Below, one piece after another: positions 49,185-57,207 of a DNA stretch of 64,000 nt (position 1 is its first letter; each line of letters starts with the position of its first letter). The notes below the pieces were generated by a model. It saw nothing but the letters and a program-made list of their open reading frames with translations, was not told the origin of the DNA and ran no database searches. The DNA is from Streptomyces sp. ISL-1. GTDB taxonomy: Bacteria > Actinomycetota > Actinomycetes > Streptomycetales > Streptomycetaceae. Both the position numbers and the translations under genes were made by a program. The stretch is taken from NCBI RefSeq assembly GCF_018614585.1, contig NZ_JAGGOI010000006.1, positions 1-64,000 on the forward strand, in the 5' to 3' direction.

Positions 49185-50219
49185 GTGCCGCTGCTGCGAT
49201 CTCCCGGGGGACAACGCCCGGACCGGCCCCCCCGGCCCTGCGGGTCCGGGGGGACCCACAGCCCGGAACCGAAGGCGGGCACCCCGAAGGACACCGGGGG
49301 GCGAACGAAGGCGAGCGTCTCACGGCGGGCCGCACGACGAGGACCGCGGAGGTTCACCCGCCGCGACGTCGCCGTCCTCAGCGTGCTGCTCGGCATACCG
49401 GTCCTGCTCGACGTGGCCATCGTGTGGGGGCCGACCCTCGCCTCCGTCGCGCTCTCCTTCACCAGTTGGGACGGCATCGGAGACATCTCCTGGGTCGGCA
49501 CGAAGAACTACGAGACCCTCTTCACCAGCTATCCGCAGTTCTGGCCGGCGGCCCGCCACAACCTGCTCTGGCTGGCCTTCCTCGGGCTGGTAGCCACCCC
49601 GTTCGGCCTGCTGCTCGCCGTCCTCATCGACAAGGGCGTACGGTTCAGCCGCTTCTACCAGTCGACGCTGTACATGCCGGTCGTGCTTTCGCTCGCTGTC
49701 GTCGGCTTCATCGCCCAACTGGTCTTCTCCCGCGACCAGGGCGCGCTCAACGCGATCCTCGGCGACACCGAGTCGCCCACCGACTGGCTCGGCGACCCCG
49801 ACCTCAATCTCTGGATGATCCTGCTGGCCGCCGCCTGGCGGCACACCGGCTATGTGATGATCCTCTACCTGGCCGGGCTGAAAGCAGTCGACTCCTCGTT
49901 GAAGGAAGCCGCCGCCATCGACGGGGCGAGCGAGACGCAGACCTTCTTCCGTGTCGTCTTCCCGACCCTGCGGCCGGTCAATGTCATCGTCGGGGTCATC
50001 ACGGTCATCGAAGCGCTGCGCGCCTTCGACATCGTCTACGCCGTCAACAAGGGCAGAAACGGCCTGGAACTGCTCTCGGTCCTCGTCACCGACAACATCA
50101 TCGGCGAAGCCAGCCGGATCGGATTCGGCTCGGCCATCGCCGTCGTGCTGCTGCTCGTCTCCATGGGATTCGTCGTGACGTATCTGGTCCAGGAGATCCG
50201 TGGGGAGAAGAACCGATGA
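49185..50219 (+). CDS. Sugar ABC transporter permease (MalF-like)
   Basis: The product has 344 aa. A long hydrophilic Pro/Arg-rich N-terminal region (about 60 aa) is followed by six membrane helices (starting VLSVLLGIPVLLDVAIVWGPTL) and the EAA loop EAAAIDGASETQTFFRVVFPTLRPV that docks the ATPase. GTG 49185 follows GGAG; the long N-terminal tail is unusual and the start could be later. It overlaps the next permease by 4 bp (ATGA). Confidence 0.9.
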   Translation: MPLLRSPGGQRPDRPPRPCGSGGTHSPEPKAGTPKDTGGRTKASVSRRAARRGPRRFTRRDVAVLSVLLGIPVLLDVAIVWGPTLASVALSFTSWDGIGDISWVGTKNYETLFTSYPQFWPAARHNLLWLAFLGLVATPFGLLLAVLIDKGVRFSRFYQSTLYMPVVLSLAVVGFIAQLVFSRDQGALNAILGDTESPTDWLGDPDLNLWMILLAAAWRHTGYVMILYLAGLKAVDSSLKEAAAIDGASETQTFFRVVFPTLRPVNVIVGVITVIEALRAFDIVYAVNKGRNGLELLSVLVTDNIIGEASRIGFGSAIAVVLLLVSMGFVVTYLVQEIRGEKNR

Positions 50220-51136
50220 CGCTCGACACCGCCCCGGCGCCCGCCGCGACCCCGACAGCAACGGCAGCGCCCCGCAAGCACCTTCCGCGCCCCGGCCGGC
50301 TCGGCCTGCACGCCTTCCTGATGACCGTCTCGCTGGCCTTCCTCGCGCCGCTCCTGCTCGCGGTCTACGCCTCGCTCAGGCCGTACGACGAGACCTCCGA
50401 GCACGGGTACTTCTCGCTGCCGAAGAAACTCTCCTTCGACTACTACCAGCAGGCCTTCAGCGACTCGGACATGACGAAGTACTTCGTCAACACCCTCATC
50501 ATCGCCGTGCCGGGAGTGCTGCTCGCGCTGTTCTTCGCCTCGTTCGTGGCCTTCGCCGTGGCACGGCTGAGGATGCGAGGCTCGGTCCTGCTGCTGATGC
50601 TCTTCACCGCGGGCAATCTGCTGCCCCAGCAGGTGATCGTCACTCCGCTGTACGTGCTGTTCAACCGCATCCCGCTGCCGTACTGGATGTCCGACTCGAT
50701 GACGATGTTCGACTCGTACTGGGCCGTCGTCTCCGTCCAGATCGGCTTCCAGATCGGATTCTGCGTCTTCGTACTCGCCAACTTCATGCGCACCCTGCCG
50801 CAGGAGATCCTGGAGGCGGCGATCGTGGACGGCGCGAGTGTGTGGACGCAGTACTGGCGCATCACGCTCCCGCTGTGCCGTCCCGCCCTCGCGGCGCTCG
50901 GCACGCTCCAGTTCACCTGGATGTACAACGACTTTCTGTGGGCGCTCGTCTTCATCTCCGACGGCGACAAGCTCCCGATCACCTCGGCGCTGAACAACCT
51001 CCGCGGCCAATTTTTCACCGATTACAACCTGCTCGCCGCGGGCTCGGTGATCGTCGCGCTGCCGACGCTGCTGGTCTTCCTGCTGCTGCAGCGGCACTTC
51101 ATCGCCGGGCTCACCCTCGGCTCCACCAAGGGCTGA
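50216..51136 (+). CDS. Sugar ABC transporter permease (MalG-like)
   Basis: The product has 306 aa with six membrane helices and the EAA loop LEAAIVDGASVWTQYWRITLPLCRPALAALG. Partner of the permease encoded immediately upstream (4-bp overlap). No ATP-binding protein gene follows; in streptomycetes one shared MsiK-type ATPase commonly serves several sugar importers. A strong terminator lies 8 bases after the stop. Confidence 0.92.
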   Translation: MTLDTAPAPAATPTATAAPRKHLPRPGRLGLHAFLMTVSLAFLAPLLLAVYASLRPYDETSEHGYFSLPKKLSFDYYQQAFSDSDMTKYFVNTLIIAVPGVLLALFFASFVAFAVARLRMRGSVLLLMLFTAGNLLPQQVIVTPLYVLFNRIPLPYWMSDSMTMFDSYWAVVSVQIGFQIGFCVFVLANFMRTLPQEILEAAIVDGASVWTQYWRITLPLCRPALAALGTLQFTWMYNDFLWALVFISDGDKLPITSALNNLRGQFFTDYNLLAAGSVIVALPTLLVFLLLQRHFIAGLTLGSTKG

Positions 51137-51143
51137 CGGGCGC

Positions 51144-51173
51144 GCGAGGCCCCGTCCGGGGCGGGGGCCTCGC
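51144..51173. terminator. Terminator of the sugar importer operon
   Basis: GCGAGGCCCC (51144-51153) pairs exactly with GGGGCCTCGC (51164-51173) around a 10-base loop, between the permease stop and the convergent small gene. Confidence 0.75.
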
Positions 51174-51197
51174 TGCGTCCTGAGCGTCCTGAGCGTC

Positions 51198-51374
51198 CTA
51201 GCTGACCGCGTCCGCGGTCTGCCTGGGCAGGACCACCAGGAACGCATCCGATTCGAGGTCCATCACGACCTCCGCCGCCAGACCCTCGTCCCGGCGGGCC
51301 CGGGCGAATTCCTCGGCCGGCCAGCTTCCACGCGGGCCTCCGGCAGGAAACCTCTCCAATACCGTACGGCGCAT
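51198..51374 (-). CDS. Small conserved-looking protein of 58 aa (hypothetical)
   Basis: ATG 51374 to TAG 51198. The sequence opens MRRTVLERFPAGGPRGSWP and continues AEEFARARRDEGLAAEVVMDLESDAFLVVLP; a short helix followed by beta-strands, soluble. AAGGGGG lies 6 nt before the ATG, and codon use matches neighbours. I have a sense of the same MRRTV-ERFPAG opening in other Streptomyces small proteins but know no function. Transcribed toward the importer operon, whose terminator lies between. Confidence 0.65.
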   Translation of the reverse strand: MRRTVLERFPAGGPRGSWPAEEFARARRDEGLAAEVVMDLESDAFLVVLPRQTADAVS

Positions 51375-51489
51375 CCCGCACCCCCTTGTCTCTCCAGCTC
51401 CAACGGCGCTTCGCCCATGGGTGTCACGGCCGTGCGAAAGCCATCCGTTCGTACGGGGAGACGCACCGGCGTGCCGGGCGGCGGTGGTG

Positions 51490-51538
51490 AACCGGCAACA
51501 GCAAGGACACAGTTGTGTCCGCGATCAGCCTGCCGGTT
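51490..51538. promoter_or_regulatory. Nested inverted repeats upstream of the kinase-NUDIX fusion gene
   Basis: AACCGGCA (51490-51497) pairs with TGCCGGTT (51531-51538), and inside it GGACAC (51505-51510) with GTGTCC (51515-51520); the two dyads share almost the same centre. It could be an RNA leader structure or paired operators. The gap 51375-51605 otherwise shows no gene. Confidence 0.4.
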
Positions 51539-51605
51539 GTCTGCACGGGTTTCCGTGGCAGGGTGTTGCGGGCAATCCACTGTGGGCTACGGAAGAGGGG
51601 GAACC

Positions 51606-52640
51606 GTGATCGTCTGGATCAACGGTGCGTTCGGAGCGGGCAAGACCAGTACCGCGCGCGAACTGATCGATCTGATCCCGAACAGCACGCTGTACGACCC
51701 CGAACTCATCGGCGACGGGCTGCGCCACGTGCTGCCGCCGAAGCGTCTCGCCGAGGTGAGCGACTATCAGGACCTGCCGATCTGGCGGCGGCTCGTGGTG
51801 GACGCCGCGGCGGCGCTGCTGGCCGAGCTCGGCGGTGTGCTGGTGGTGCCGATGACCCTGCTGCGTCAGGAGTACCGCGACGAGATCTTCGGCGGGCTCG
51901 CCTCCCGCCGGATTCCCGTTCGCCATGTGCTGCTTCGACCGGAGGAAACGATCCTGCGCGCGCGGATCGCCGCCCGCGAGGAGCTGGGCATCCCGGACGC
52001 CGACCAGCGCGTCAGACAATGGGCGTACGACCATTTCGAGCCGTATCTCGCCGCCCTCGACTGGATCGGCGCCGACGCCCACGTCATCGACACCAGCCGG
52101 CTGGACCCTCATGAGACGGCGGAGCACATAGCCGAGGCGGTACGGAACGGGGACGCCGCGGTCTGCGAGATCGTGCAGACGCCCGAGCCGACCGCCGAAA
52201 CCCTCGCCGCCGGAGTACTGCTCTTCGACGAGGAGGACCGGGTGCTGCTTGTCGATCCGACCTACAAACCGGGCTGGGAGTTCCCTGGCGGAGTCGTCGA
52301 ACGAGGCGAGCCGCCCGCCCGCGGCGGAATGCGCGAGGTGGCCGAAGAGCTCGGCATCGAACTCGCCGAGGTGCCAAGGCTGTTGGTGGTCGACTGGGAG
52401 CCGCCGCGGCCGCCCGGGTTCGGTGGGCTACGGCTGCTCTTCGACGGCGGCCGGCTGCACAGCGCCGAAGCCGGACGGGTGTTGCTGCCCGGATCGGAGC
52501 TGCGCGGCTGGCGCTTCGTGGGCGAGCAGGAGGCGGCGCAGCTACTGCCGCCGACCCGCTACGAGCGGCTCCGCTGGGCGCTACGGGCGCGTGAGCGCGG
52601 GACCGTGCTCAACCTGGAGGCCGGGGTTCCGGTCGGCTGA
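51606..52640 (+). CDS. P-loop kinase-like/NUDIX hydrolase fusion
   Basis: The product has 344 aa. The N-terminal half (1-185) is an AAA_33/TmrB-like P-loop NTPase: WINGAFGAGKTSTARELI (Walker A), a LLAELGGVLVVPMTLL strand and RPEETILRARIAAREELG lid. The C-terminal half (about 195-340) is a NUDIX domain with box GGVVERGEPPARGGMREVAEELGI, fitting G-x5-E-x7-REVxEExGI exactly, and FPGG before it. It may phosphorylate one small molecule and hydrolyse another nucleoside-diphosphate-linked one, or act on successive forms of one compound. GTG 51606 has GAGGGGG. Its 3' end overlaps the MBL gene by 60 bp. Confidence 0.85.
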   Translation: MIVWINGAFGAGKTSTARELIDLIPNSTLYDPELIGDGLRHVLPPKRLAEVSDYQDLPIWRRLVVDAAAALLAELGGVLVVPMTLLRQEYRDEIFGGLASRRIPVRHVLLRPEETILRARIAAREELGIPDADQRVRQWAYDHFEPYLAALDWIGADAHVIDTSRLDPHETAEHIAEAVRNGDAAVCEIVQTPEPTAETLAAGVLLFDEEDRVLLVDPTYKPGWEFPGGVVERGEPPARGGMREVAEELGIELAEVPRLLVVDWEPPRPPGFGGLRLLFDGGRLHSAEAGRVLLPGSELRGWRFVGEQEAAQLLPPTRYERLRWALRARERGTVLNLEAGVPVG

Positions 52641-53309
52641 GGCGCGCAGCACCGCCGCGGCATCCTCGGTCAGGGGGTCGCCGTGCCCGAAGCACACGGT
52701 GGACGGCGCGAGCGAGGCAAGGCGGCGCATCGAAACCTCCGCCTGCGCGCGGTCCACATTGAAGACGCCCAGCATCACCTGACCCACCGCCGCGACGCAG
52801 TCGCCCGTGAACAGCACGCCGTGGCGGGGGAGATGGATGCCGATGGAGCCGTCGGTGTGGCCTGGAGCATGGACCACCACGGCCCCGTCGCCGAAACCGA
52901 GCTCGTCGCCGTCCTCGAGCTCGCGGTCGACCCGGGTGGGCGGAGCCGGCGGCACCGTGAGCCCGTGCTCGTACAGCGGAACCTCCCAGTCGAGCAGGAC
53001 CGGCTCGGGGACGGGCATCTCGCCGCGGACGACGGGGGCGTCGAGGCGGTGGGCCAGCACCTCCGCGCCGTACCGGTCCGCCAGCTCCTCGGCCGCGCCC
53101 ACATGGTCCCGGTGGCAGTGGGTGAGCACGATGCGGCGGATGGAGCCGGGGCTTTTGCCCACGCTCCGTATCGCCTCCTCGATGTCCCGAGCGGCGTGCA
53201 CATTTCCCGCGTCGATCAAGGTCAGCTCGTCGCCGTCGCGCCAGAGGTAGGCCTGGCCGATCGGGAAGCGGAACATGTGCAGTTGGGGAAGTACCTCGAC
53301 GAAGTCCAT
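52581..53309 (-). CDS. Metallo-beta-lactamase-fold hydrolase
   Basis: The product has 242 aa. THCHRDHVGAAEELADRYGAEVLAH has the HxHxDH metal motif; further ligands lie in HAPGHTDGSIGIHLP (His), LFTGDC (Asp) and FGHGDPLT (His). Complete dizinc site, so an active hydrolase of the glyoxalase II / lactonase type; substrate unknown. ATG 53309 (MDFVEVLPQLHMFRFPIGQAYLW) begins the fold. The last 60 bp overlap the NUDIX gene tail to tail. Confidence 0.88.
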   Translation of the reverse strand: MDFVEVLPQLHMFRFPIGQAYLWRDGDELTLIDAGNVHAARDIEEAIRSVGKSPGSIRRIVLTHCHRDHVGAAEELADRYGAEVLAHRLDAPVVRGEMPVPEPVLLDWEVPLYEHGLTVPPAPPTRVDRELEDGDELGFGDGAVVVHAPGHTDGSIGIHLPRHGVLFTGDCVAAVGQVMLGVFNVDRAQAEVSMRRLASLAPSTVCFGHGDPLTEDAAAVLRASADRNPGLQVEHGPALTRP

Positions 53310-53365
53310 GCGGCGAACGTACGCAGCGTCGTACGCCCGCCGCACGGATCTACGCTTGGGGCGAT

Positions 53366-54757
53366 CTACGCTGAGCGCTGAAGCCCCGCTCGCTCAACCT
53401 TCTTGGACTCGGCGTAGTTGACCAGGAAGAGCGCCTCCGCGACCGAGAGCCGCTCCAGCTCCTCGGGCGACACGGACTCGTTGACCGCGTGGATCTGCGC
53501 CTCCGGCTCGCTCAGGCCGATCAGCAGGATCTCCGCGTCGGGGTAGAGCGCGGCGAGCGTGTTGCAGAGCGGGATCGAGCCGCCCATGCCGGCGGCCTGC
53601 ATCTCCTCTCCCGGGTACGCCACGCGCATCGCCTCGGCCATCGAGGTGTAGGCGGGGCTGGTGACGTCCGCCTGGAAGGCCTGACCCTGACCCACCTGCT
53701 CCATCGAGACCCGGGCGTTGAACGGCGTGTGCTTCTCGATGTGCGCGAACAGCAGCTCGGTCGCCTCGGCGGCGTCCTGGCCGGGCGGCACCCGCAGGCT
53801 GATCTGCGCCCGGGCGCTCGCCGGGATGGAGGGGGTCGCGCCGGCCACCGGGTGGCAGTCGATGCCGATCACGGTGACGGCGGGACGCGCCCAGACGCGG
53901 TCGGCGACCGTGCCGTTGCCGGTCAGTCCGACACCGTCGAGGACCTTGGCGTCCTTGCGGAACTCGTCCTCGGAGTACTGCAGTCCGTCCCACCGCGCCT
54001 GCGCCGGGAGCCCGTCGATCACCGTCGAGCCGTCCTCGGCACGCAGCGAGTCCAGTACGCGGATGAGCGCGGCCAGCGCGTCGGGGGCGGCGCCACCGAA
54101 CTGGCCCGAGTGCAGATTGCCCTCGAGGGTGTCGATCCGGACTCGGATCATCGTCATGCCGCGCAGCGTCGCTGTCACGGTCGGCAGACCCACCCGGAAG
54201 TTCCCGGTGTCGCCGATCACGACGGCATCGGCGGTCAGCAGCTCCGGGTGCGCCTCGGCGTACTGCTCCAGACCGCCGGTGCCCTGCTCCTCCGAGCCCT
54301 CCACGATCATCTTCACGGAGACCGGTATGCCGCCGTTGGACTTGAGGGCGCGCAGCGCGAGCAAATGCATGATGAAGCCGCCCTTGCAGTCGGCGGCACC
54401 ACGCCCGTACCAGCGGCCGTTCCGCTCGGTCAGCTCGAACGGCGGGGTCGCCCACGCGGACTCGTCCAGCTTCGGCTGCACGTCGTAGTGCGCGTACAGC
54501 AGCACTGTCGGCGCACCCTCGGGGCCGGGCAGCAGCCCGTACACCGACTGCGAACCGTCGGGGGTGTCGAGCAGCGCGACATCCTGGAATCCCTCGGCGC
54601 GCAGCGCACCGGCCACCCAGTTCGCGGCGGCCTCGCACTCACTCTTCGGCGCCACGGCCACGTCCGCCACCGATTGGAAGGCCACCAGCTCGGTCAGCTC
54701 CGCCTTGGCGCGGGGCATCAGTGAGGCGACGGTCTCGGCGATCGGATTCGAGGTCAT
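53366..54757 (-). CDS. M20-family dipeptidase
   Basis: The product has 463 aa. VLLYAHYDVQP (His, Asp), GRGAADCKGGFIMHLLAL (bridging Asp), SEEQGTGGLEQY (catalytic Glu) and a late IHAVNES (His) supply the di-zinc site of the PepV/CPG2 type; an inserted dimerisation domain (about 190-330) fits the DUG1/CNDP-like group. A cytoplasmic dipeptidase. ATG 54757 has AAGGAG at 8 nt and is preferred to GTG 54763. Divergent from the geranylgeranyl reductase-like gene. Confidence 0.92.
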   Translation of the reverse strand: MTSNPIAETVASLMPRAKAELTELVAFQSVADVAVAPKSECEAAANWVAGALRAEGFQDVALLDTPDGSQSVYGLLPGPEGAPTVLLYAHYDVQPKLDESAWATPPFELTERNGRWYGRGAADCKGGFIMHLLALRALKSNGGIPVSVKMIVEGSEEQGTGGLEQYAEAHPELLTADAVVIGDTGNFRVGLPTVTATLRGMTMIRVRIDTLEGNLHSGQFGGAAPDALAALIRVLDSLRAEDGSTVIDGLPAQARWDGLQYSEDEFRKDAKVLDGVGLTGNGTVADRVWARPAVTVIGIDCHPVAGATPSIPASARAQISLRVPPGQDAAEATELLFAHIEKHTPFNARVSMEQVGQGQAFQADVTSPAYTSMAEAMRVAYPGEEMQAAGMGGSIPLCNTLAALYPDAEILLIGLSEPEAQIHAVNESVSPEELERLSVAEALFLVNYAESKKVERAGLQRSA

Positions 54758-54899
54758 GGGCACGCTCCTTGTGGGTGCGACGTTGTGCCATTTGTGTATG
54801 GCGAATGTGCGGTTGATCCTCCCACGGGCGGGAAATGACCGCGCCGTAGGATGCCGTCGAGACCGTGATCACGCATTGGATGGGGAGCAGTAGCAGATC

Positions 54900-56117
54900 G
54901 TGAGCAGCGAGAACGCAGACGCCGTAGGAGAGCACGGCCAGCCGGTGTGGGATGTCGTCGTGGTCGGCGGCGGGCCCGCCGGAGCCTCGGCGGCATATGC
55001 CGCCGCAGTCGCAGGCCGTCAGGTCCTCCTGCTGGAGAAGGCCGAGCTGCCCCGCTACAAGACCTGCGGCGGAGGGATCATCGGCCCCTCGCGCGACAGT
55101 CTGCCGCCCGGGTTCGAGCTGCCGCTGCGGGACAGGGTGCACGCCGTCACCTTCTCGCTGAACGGCAGGCTGACGCGTACACGCCGCTCCAAGCGGATGC
55201 TCTTCGGCCTCATCAACCGTCCGGAGTTCGACGCCGGCCTGGTCGAGCAGGCGCAGAAGGCGGGCGCCGTGCTGCGTACGGGTGCGACGGTCTCCCGGGT
55301 CGAGCAGCACGGATCTGCCGTGCCGGACCGACGCACGGTCGCCGTGGTGCTGGCGGACGGCGAGACGGTGCTCGCGCGTGCGGTCGTCGGCGCGGACGGC
55401 AGCGCCAGCCGGATAGGGGCGCATGTCGGGGTCAAGCTCGACCAGGTGGACCTCGGTCTGGAGGCGGAGATTCCGGTGCCGGCGACGGTGGCCGAGGACT
55501 GGGCGGGGAGGGTGCTCATCGACTGGGGGCCGATGCCCGGGAGTTACGGCTGGGTGTTCCCCAAGGGAGAGACACTGACGGTCGGGGTGATCTCGGCCCG
55601 CGGCGAGGGCGCGGCGACCAAGCGGTATCTGGAGGACTTCATCGCGCGCCTCGGGCTCGCCGGATTCGAGCCGGCGATCTCCTCGGGGCATCTGACCCGG
55701 TGCCGCAGCGACGACTCGCCGCTGTCGCGCGGGCGGGTGCTGGTCTGTGGTGACGCGGCCGGGCTCCTTGAGCCGTGGACCCGGGAGGGCATCTCCTTCG
55801 CGCTGCGGTCGGGGCGGCTCGCGGGGGAGTGGGCCGTACGGATCTCGGAGGCCCACGATGCGGTGGACGCCCGCAGGCAGGCGCTGAACTACGCGTTCGC
55901 GATCAAGGCGGGACTGGGTGTGGAGATGGGGATCGGGCGGCGGATGCTCGCCCTCTTCGAGCGCCGCCCGGGGCTGCTGCATGCGGCGATCACCGGCTTC
56001 AGGCCCGCGTGGAAGGCGTTCGCGGACATCGCGCGCGGGTCGACGACGCTGGCGGGGATTGTGAGTACGCACGGGATGGCGCGGCGGGCGCTGGAAGCGA
56101 TGGACCGGCGCGCCTAG
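54900..56117 (+). CDS. Geranylgeranyl reductase-family flavoprotein
   Basis: The product has 405 aa. FAD site VVVVGGGPAGASAAYAAAVAGRQVLLLEKAELPRYKTCGGGIIG (GxGxxG and the PRYKxCGG signature), then VVGADGSASRIGAHVGV and VLVCGDAAGLLEPWTREGISFALRSGRLAGE. The family reduces isoprenoid double bonds, for example in menaquinone or polyprenyl chains, using NADPH or ferredoxin. GTG 54900 has GGGGAG 13 nt before it. No isoprenoid cluster surrounds it. A GC-rich repetitive tract follows its stop. Confidence 0.87.
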   Translation: MSSENADAVGEHGQPVWDVVVVGGGPAGASAAYAAAVAGRQVLLLEKAELPRYKTCGGGIIGPSRDSLPPGFELPLRDRVHAVTFSLNGRLTRTRRSKRMLFGLINRPEFDAGLVEQAQKAGAVLRTGATVSRVEQHGSAVPDRRTVAVVLADGETVLARAVVGADGSASRIGAHVGVKLDQVDLGLEAEIPVPATVAEDWAGRVLIDWGPMPGSYGWVFPKGETLTVGVISARGEGAATKRYLEDFIARLGLAGFEPAISSGHLTRCRSDDSPLSRGRVLVCGDAAGLLEPWTREGISFALRSGRLAGEWAVRISEAHDAVDARRQALNYAFAIKAGLGVEMGIGRRMLALFERRPGLLHAAITGFRPAWKAFADIARGSTTLAGIVSTHGMARRALEAMDRRA

Positions 56118-56589
56118 CCGGGCGGCGCGCGTGGGGCGGGGCGTCCGGGGCTGGGCGCTTGGCTGAGCGGCGCGGTCGGGGAGCCTGGCTGGACGCTGTG
56201 CCCGGCCCAGCAGGCGTACCGGGCAGGCGCGCGCCCCAGTCAGGTACTTGTCAGCGGCGCGCTCAGCCGGGCGGCGTGCCTGGGGTCGGTGCCTGGCCGA
56301 GCGGGGCGCCTGGCCTTGCGGGCGCCTGGGGCTCTGTGCCTGGCCGGGCGGCCTCACCGAACGGCATGCCTCGGGTGGCGTGACTGGGTGGGGGCGCCTG
56401 GCCGAGCGGCGCGCCTGGCCGGGCGGGCGTCCCAGGTCGGCGCGCCCGGGTCGGGTGGCCTGTCTGAGCGGCGCGCTCAGCCGACCGGTGCGCCTGGGGC
56501 GGGGTGCCCAGGGCGATGCGCCTGGCCCTGCGGGGCGCTGGGTCCATGGCCACCGCCCCGCGCCACTCGGCGCGCTCGGTCCCCGCGGC
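56118..56589. repeat. GC-rich degenerate repeat tract (unit about 15-16 bp)
   Basis: The 472-bp gene-free gap is made largely of degenerate copies of GCGCCTGGCCGAGCGG (for example near 56289, 56305, 56397, 56413 and 56519), with irregular spacing. Long reading frames run through it on both strands only because the repeat lacks stop codons; they have no ribosome sites and no family resemblance. It lies between two convergent genes, a place where such tracts do not disturb promoters. Confidence 0.65.
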
Positions 56590-57039
56590 TCACTTGGTCA
56601 CGGTGATCCGGAAGACGGGGTGCTTGGGCGCCGCGGCGAGTAGCTCCTCGTCCGTGGACTTGGCGTTGATCTCCCCGAAGAACCGGCCGACCTCCCAGCC
56701 CCAGCGCTCGAGGTAGTTGCGCAGCAGGGCCGGCTTCTCCTCGTCAGGCAGCTCCACCGCGGTGAACTGCCGGGTCTTGCGCCCCACTTGAAGCTTCCCG
56801 CCGCCCGCCGCGCGCAGATTGCGCACCCACTGGGAGTGGCCGCGCGCCGAGATCAGGTAGGGGCCACCCTCGTAGGGCAGCGGGTTGACCGGGATGCGCC
56901 GCCATTCGCCGCTGGTCCGGCCGCGTACGGAGAGCTCCGCGGTGCCCATCAGGCTGACGCCGCGGCGGGCGAGCCAGCCAATGGCGCCGTTGACGATGTT
57001 GTCGAACCGGCCGGGCTTGATGTAGTGCGCCTGAGGCAT
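56590..57039 (-). CDS. Nitroreductase-family, deazaflavin (F420)-dependent oxidoreductase (Ddn type)
   Basis: The product has 149 aa, split-barrel fold. LSVRGRTSGEWRRIPVNPLPYEGGPYLISARGHSQWVRNLRAAGGGKLQVGRKTRQF is the Ddn/FDOR-A signature, with the Lys/Arg residues that bind F420 phosphate. Acts on quinones or nitro-compounds with reduced F420. Convergent with the flavoprotein gene at 54900 across the repeat tract. Confidence 0.9.
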   Translation of the reverse strand: MPQAHYIKPGRFDNIVNGAIGWLARRGVSLMGTAELSVRGRTSGEWRRIPVNPLPYEGGPYLISARGHSQWVRNLRAAGGGKLQVGRKTRQFTAVELPDEEKPALLRNYLERWGWEVGRFFGEINAKSTDEELLAAAPKHPVFRITVTK

Positions 57040-57194
57040 GGCGATCTCCCTGCGTCAGCTGGTGCCGGCGAGCGGCGCTCGCGGTTGAGAGCAGTGTGCA
57101 CCGGGTCGACGTCGACCTCGCCCTGATCTCCGTACTGCGCAGGGAGTACGTGTGATCGCCACGCCTGGCTGACGCCCGCGGGCCCGCGCCGGTC

Positions 57195-57200
57195 TAGCGT
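57195..57200 (+). promoter_or_regulatory. -10 box for a leaderless histidine-kinase transcript
   Basis: TAGCGT at 57195-57200 lies 7 bases before ATG 57208. CTGACG about 20 bp upstream is a weak -35. No ribosome site fits the ATG, supporting a leaderless start. Confidence 0.4.
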
Positions 57201-57207
57201 GGTCGTT

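Noticed and set aside
54639..56357. 572-aa minus-strand frame
   Set aside because: Antisense shadow of the geranylgeranyl reductase-like gene, running into the repeat tract.
56263..56553. Pro/Ala/Gly-rich 96-aa frame resembling a collagen-like peptide
   Set aside because: Generated by the GC-rich repeat; no ribosome site, and overlapping frames on the other strand are just as open.
57055..57207. Short frame reading VHRVDVDLALISVLRREYV upstream of the histidine kinase
   Set aside because: It lacks the terminal Cys and SAxC pattern of leader peptides and any convincing ribosome site.
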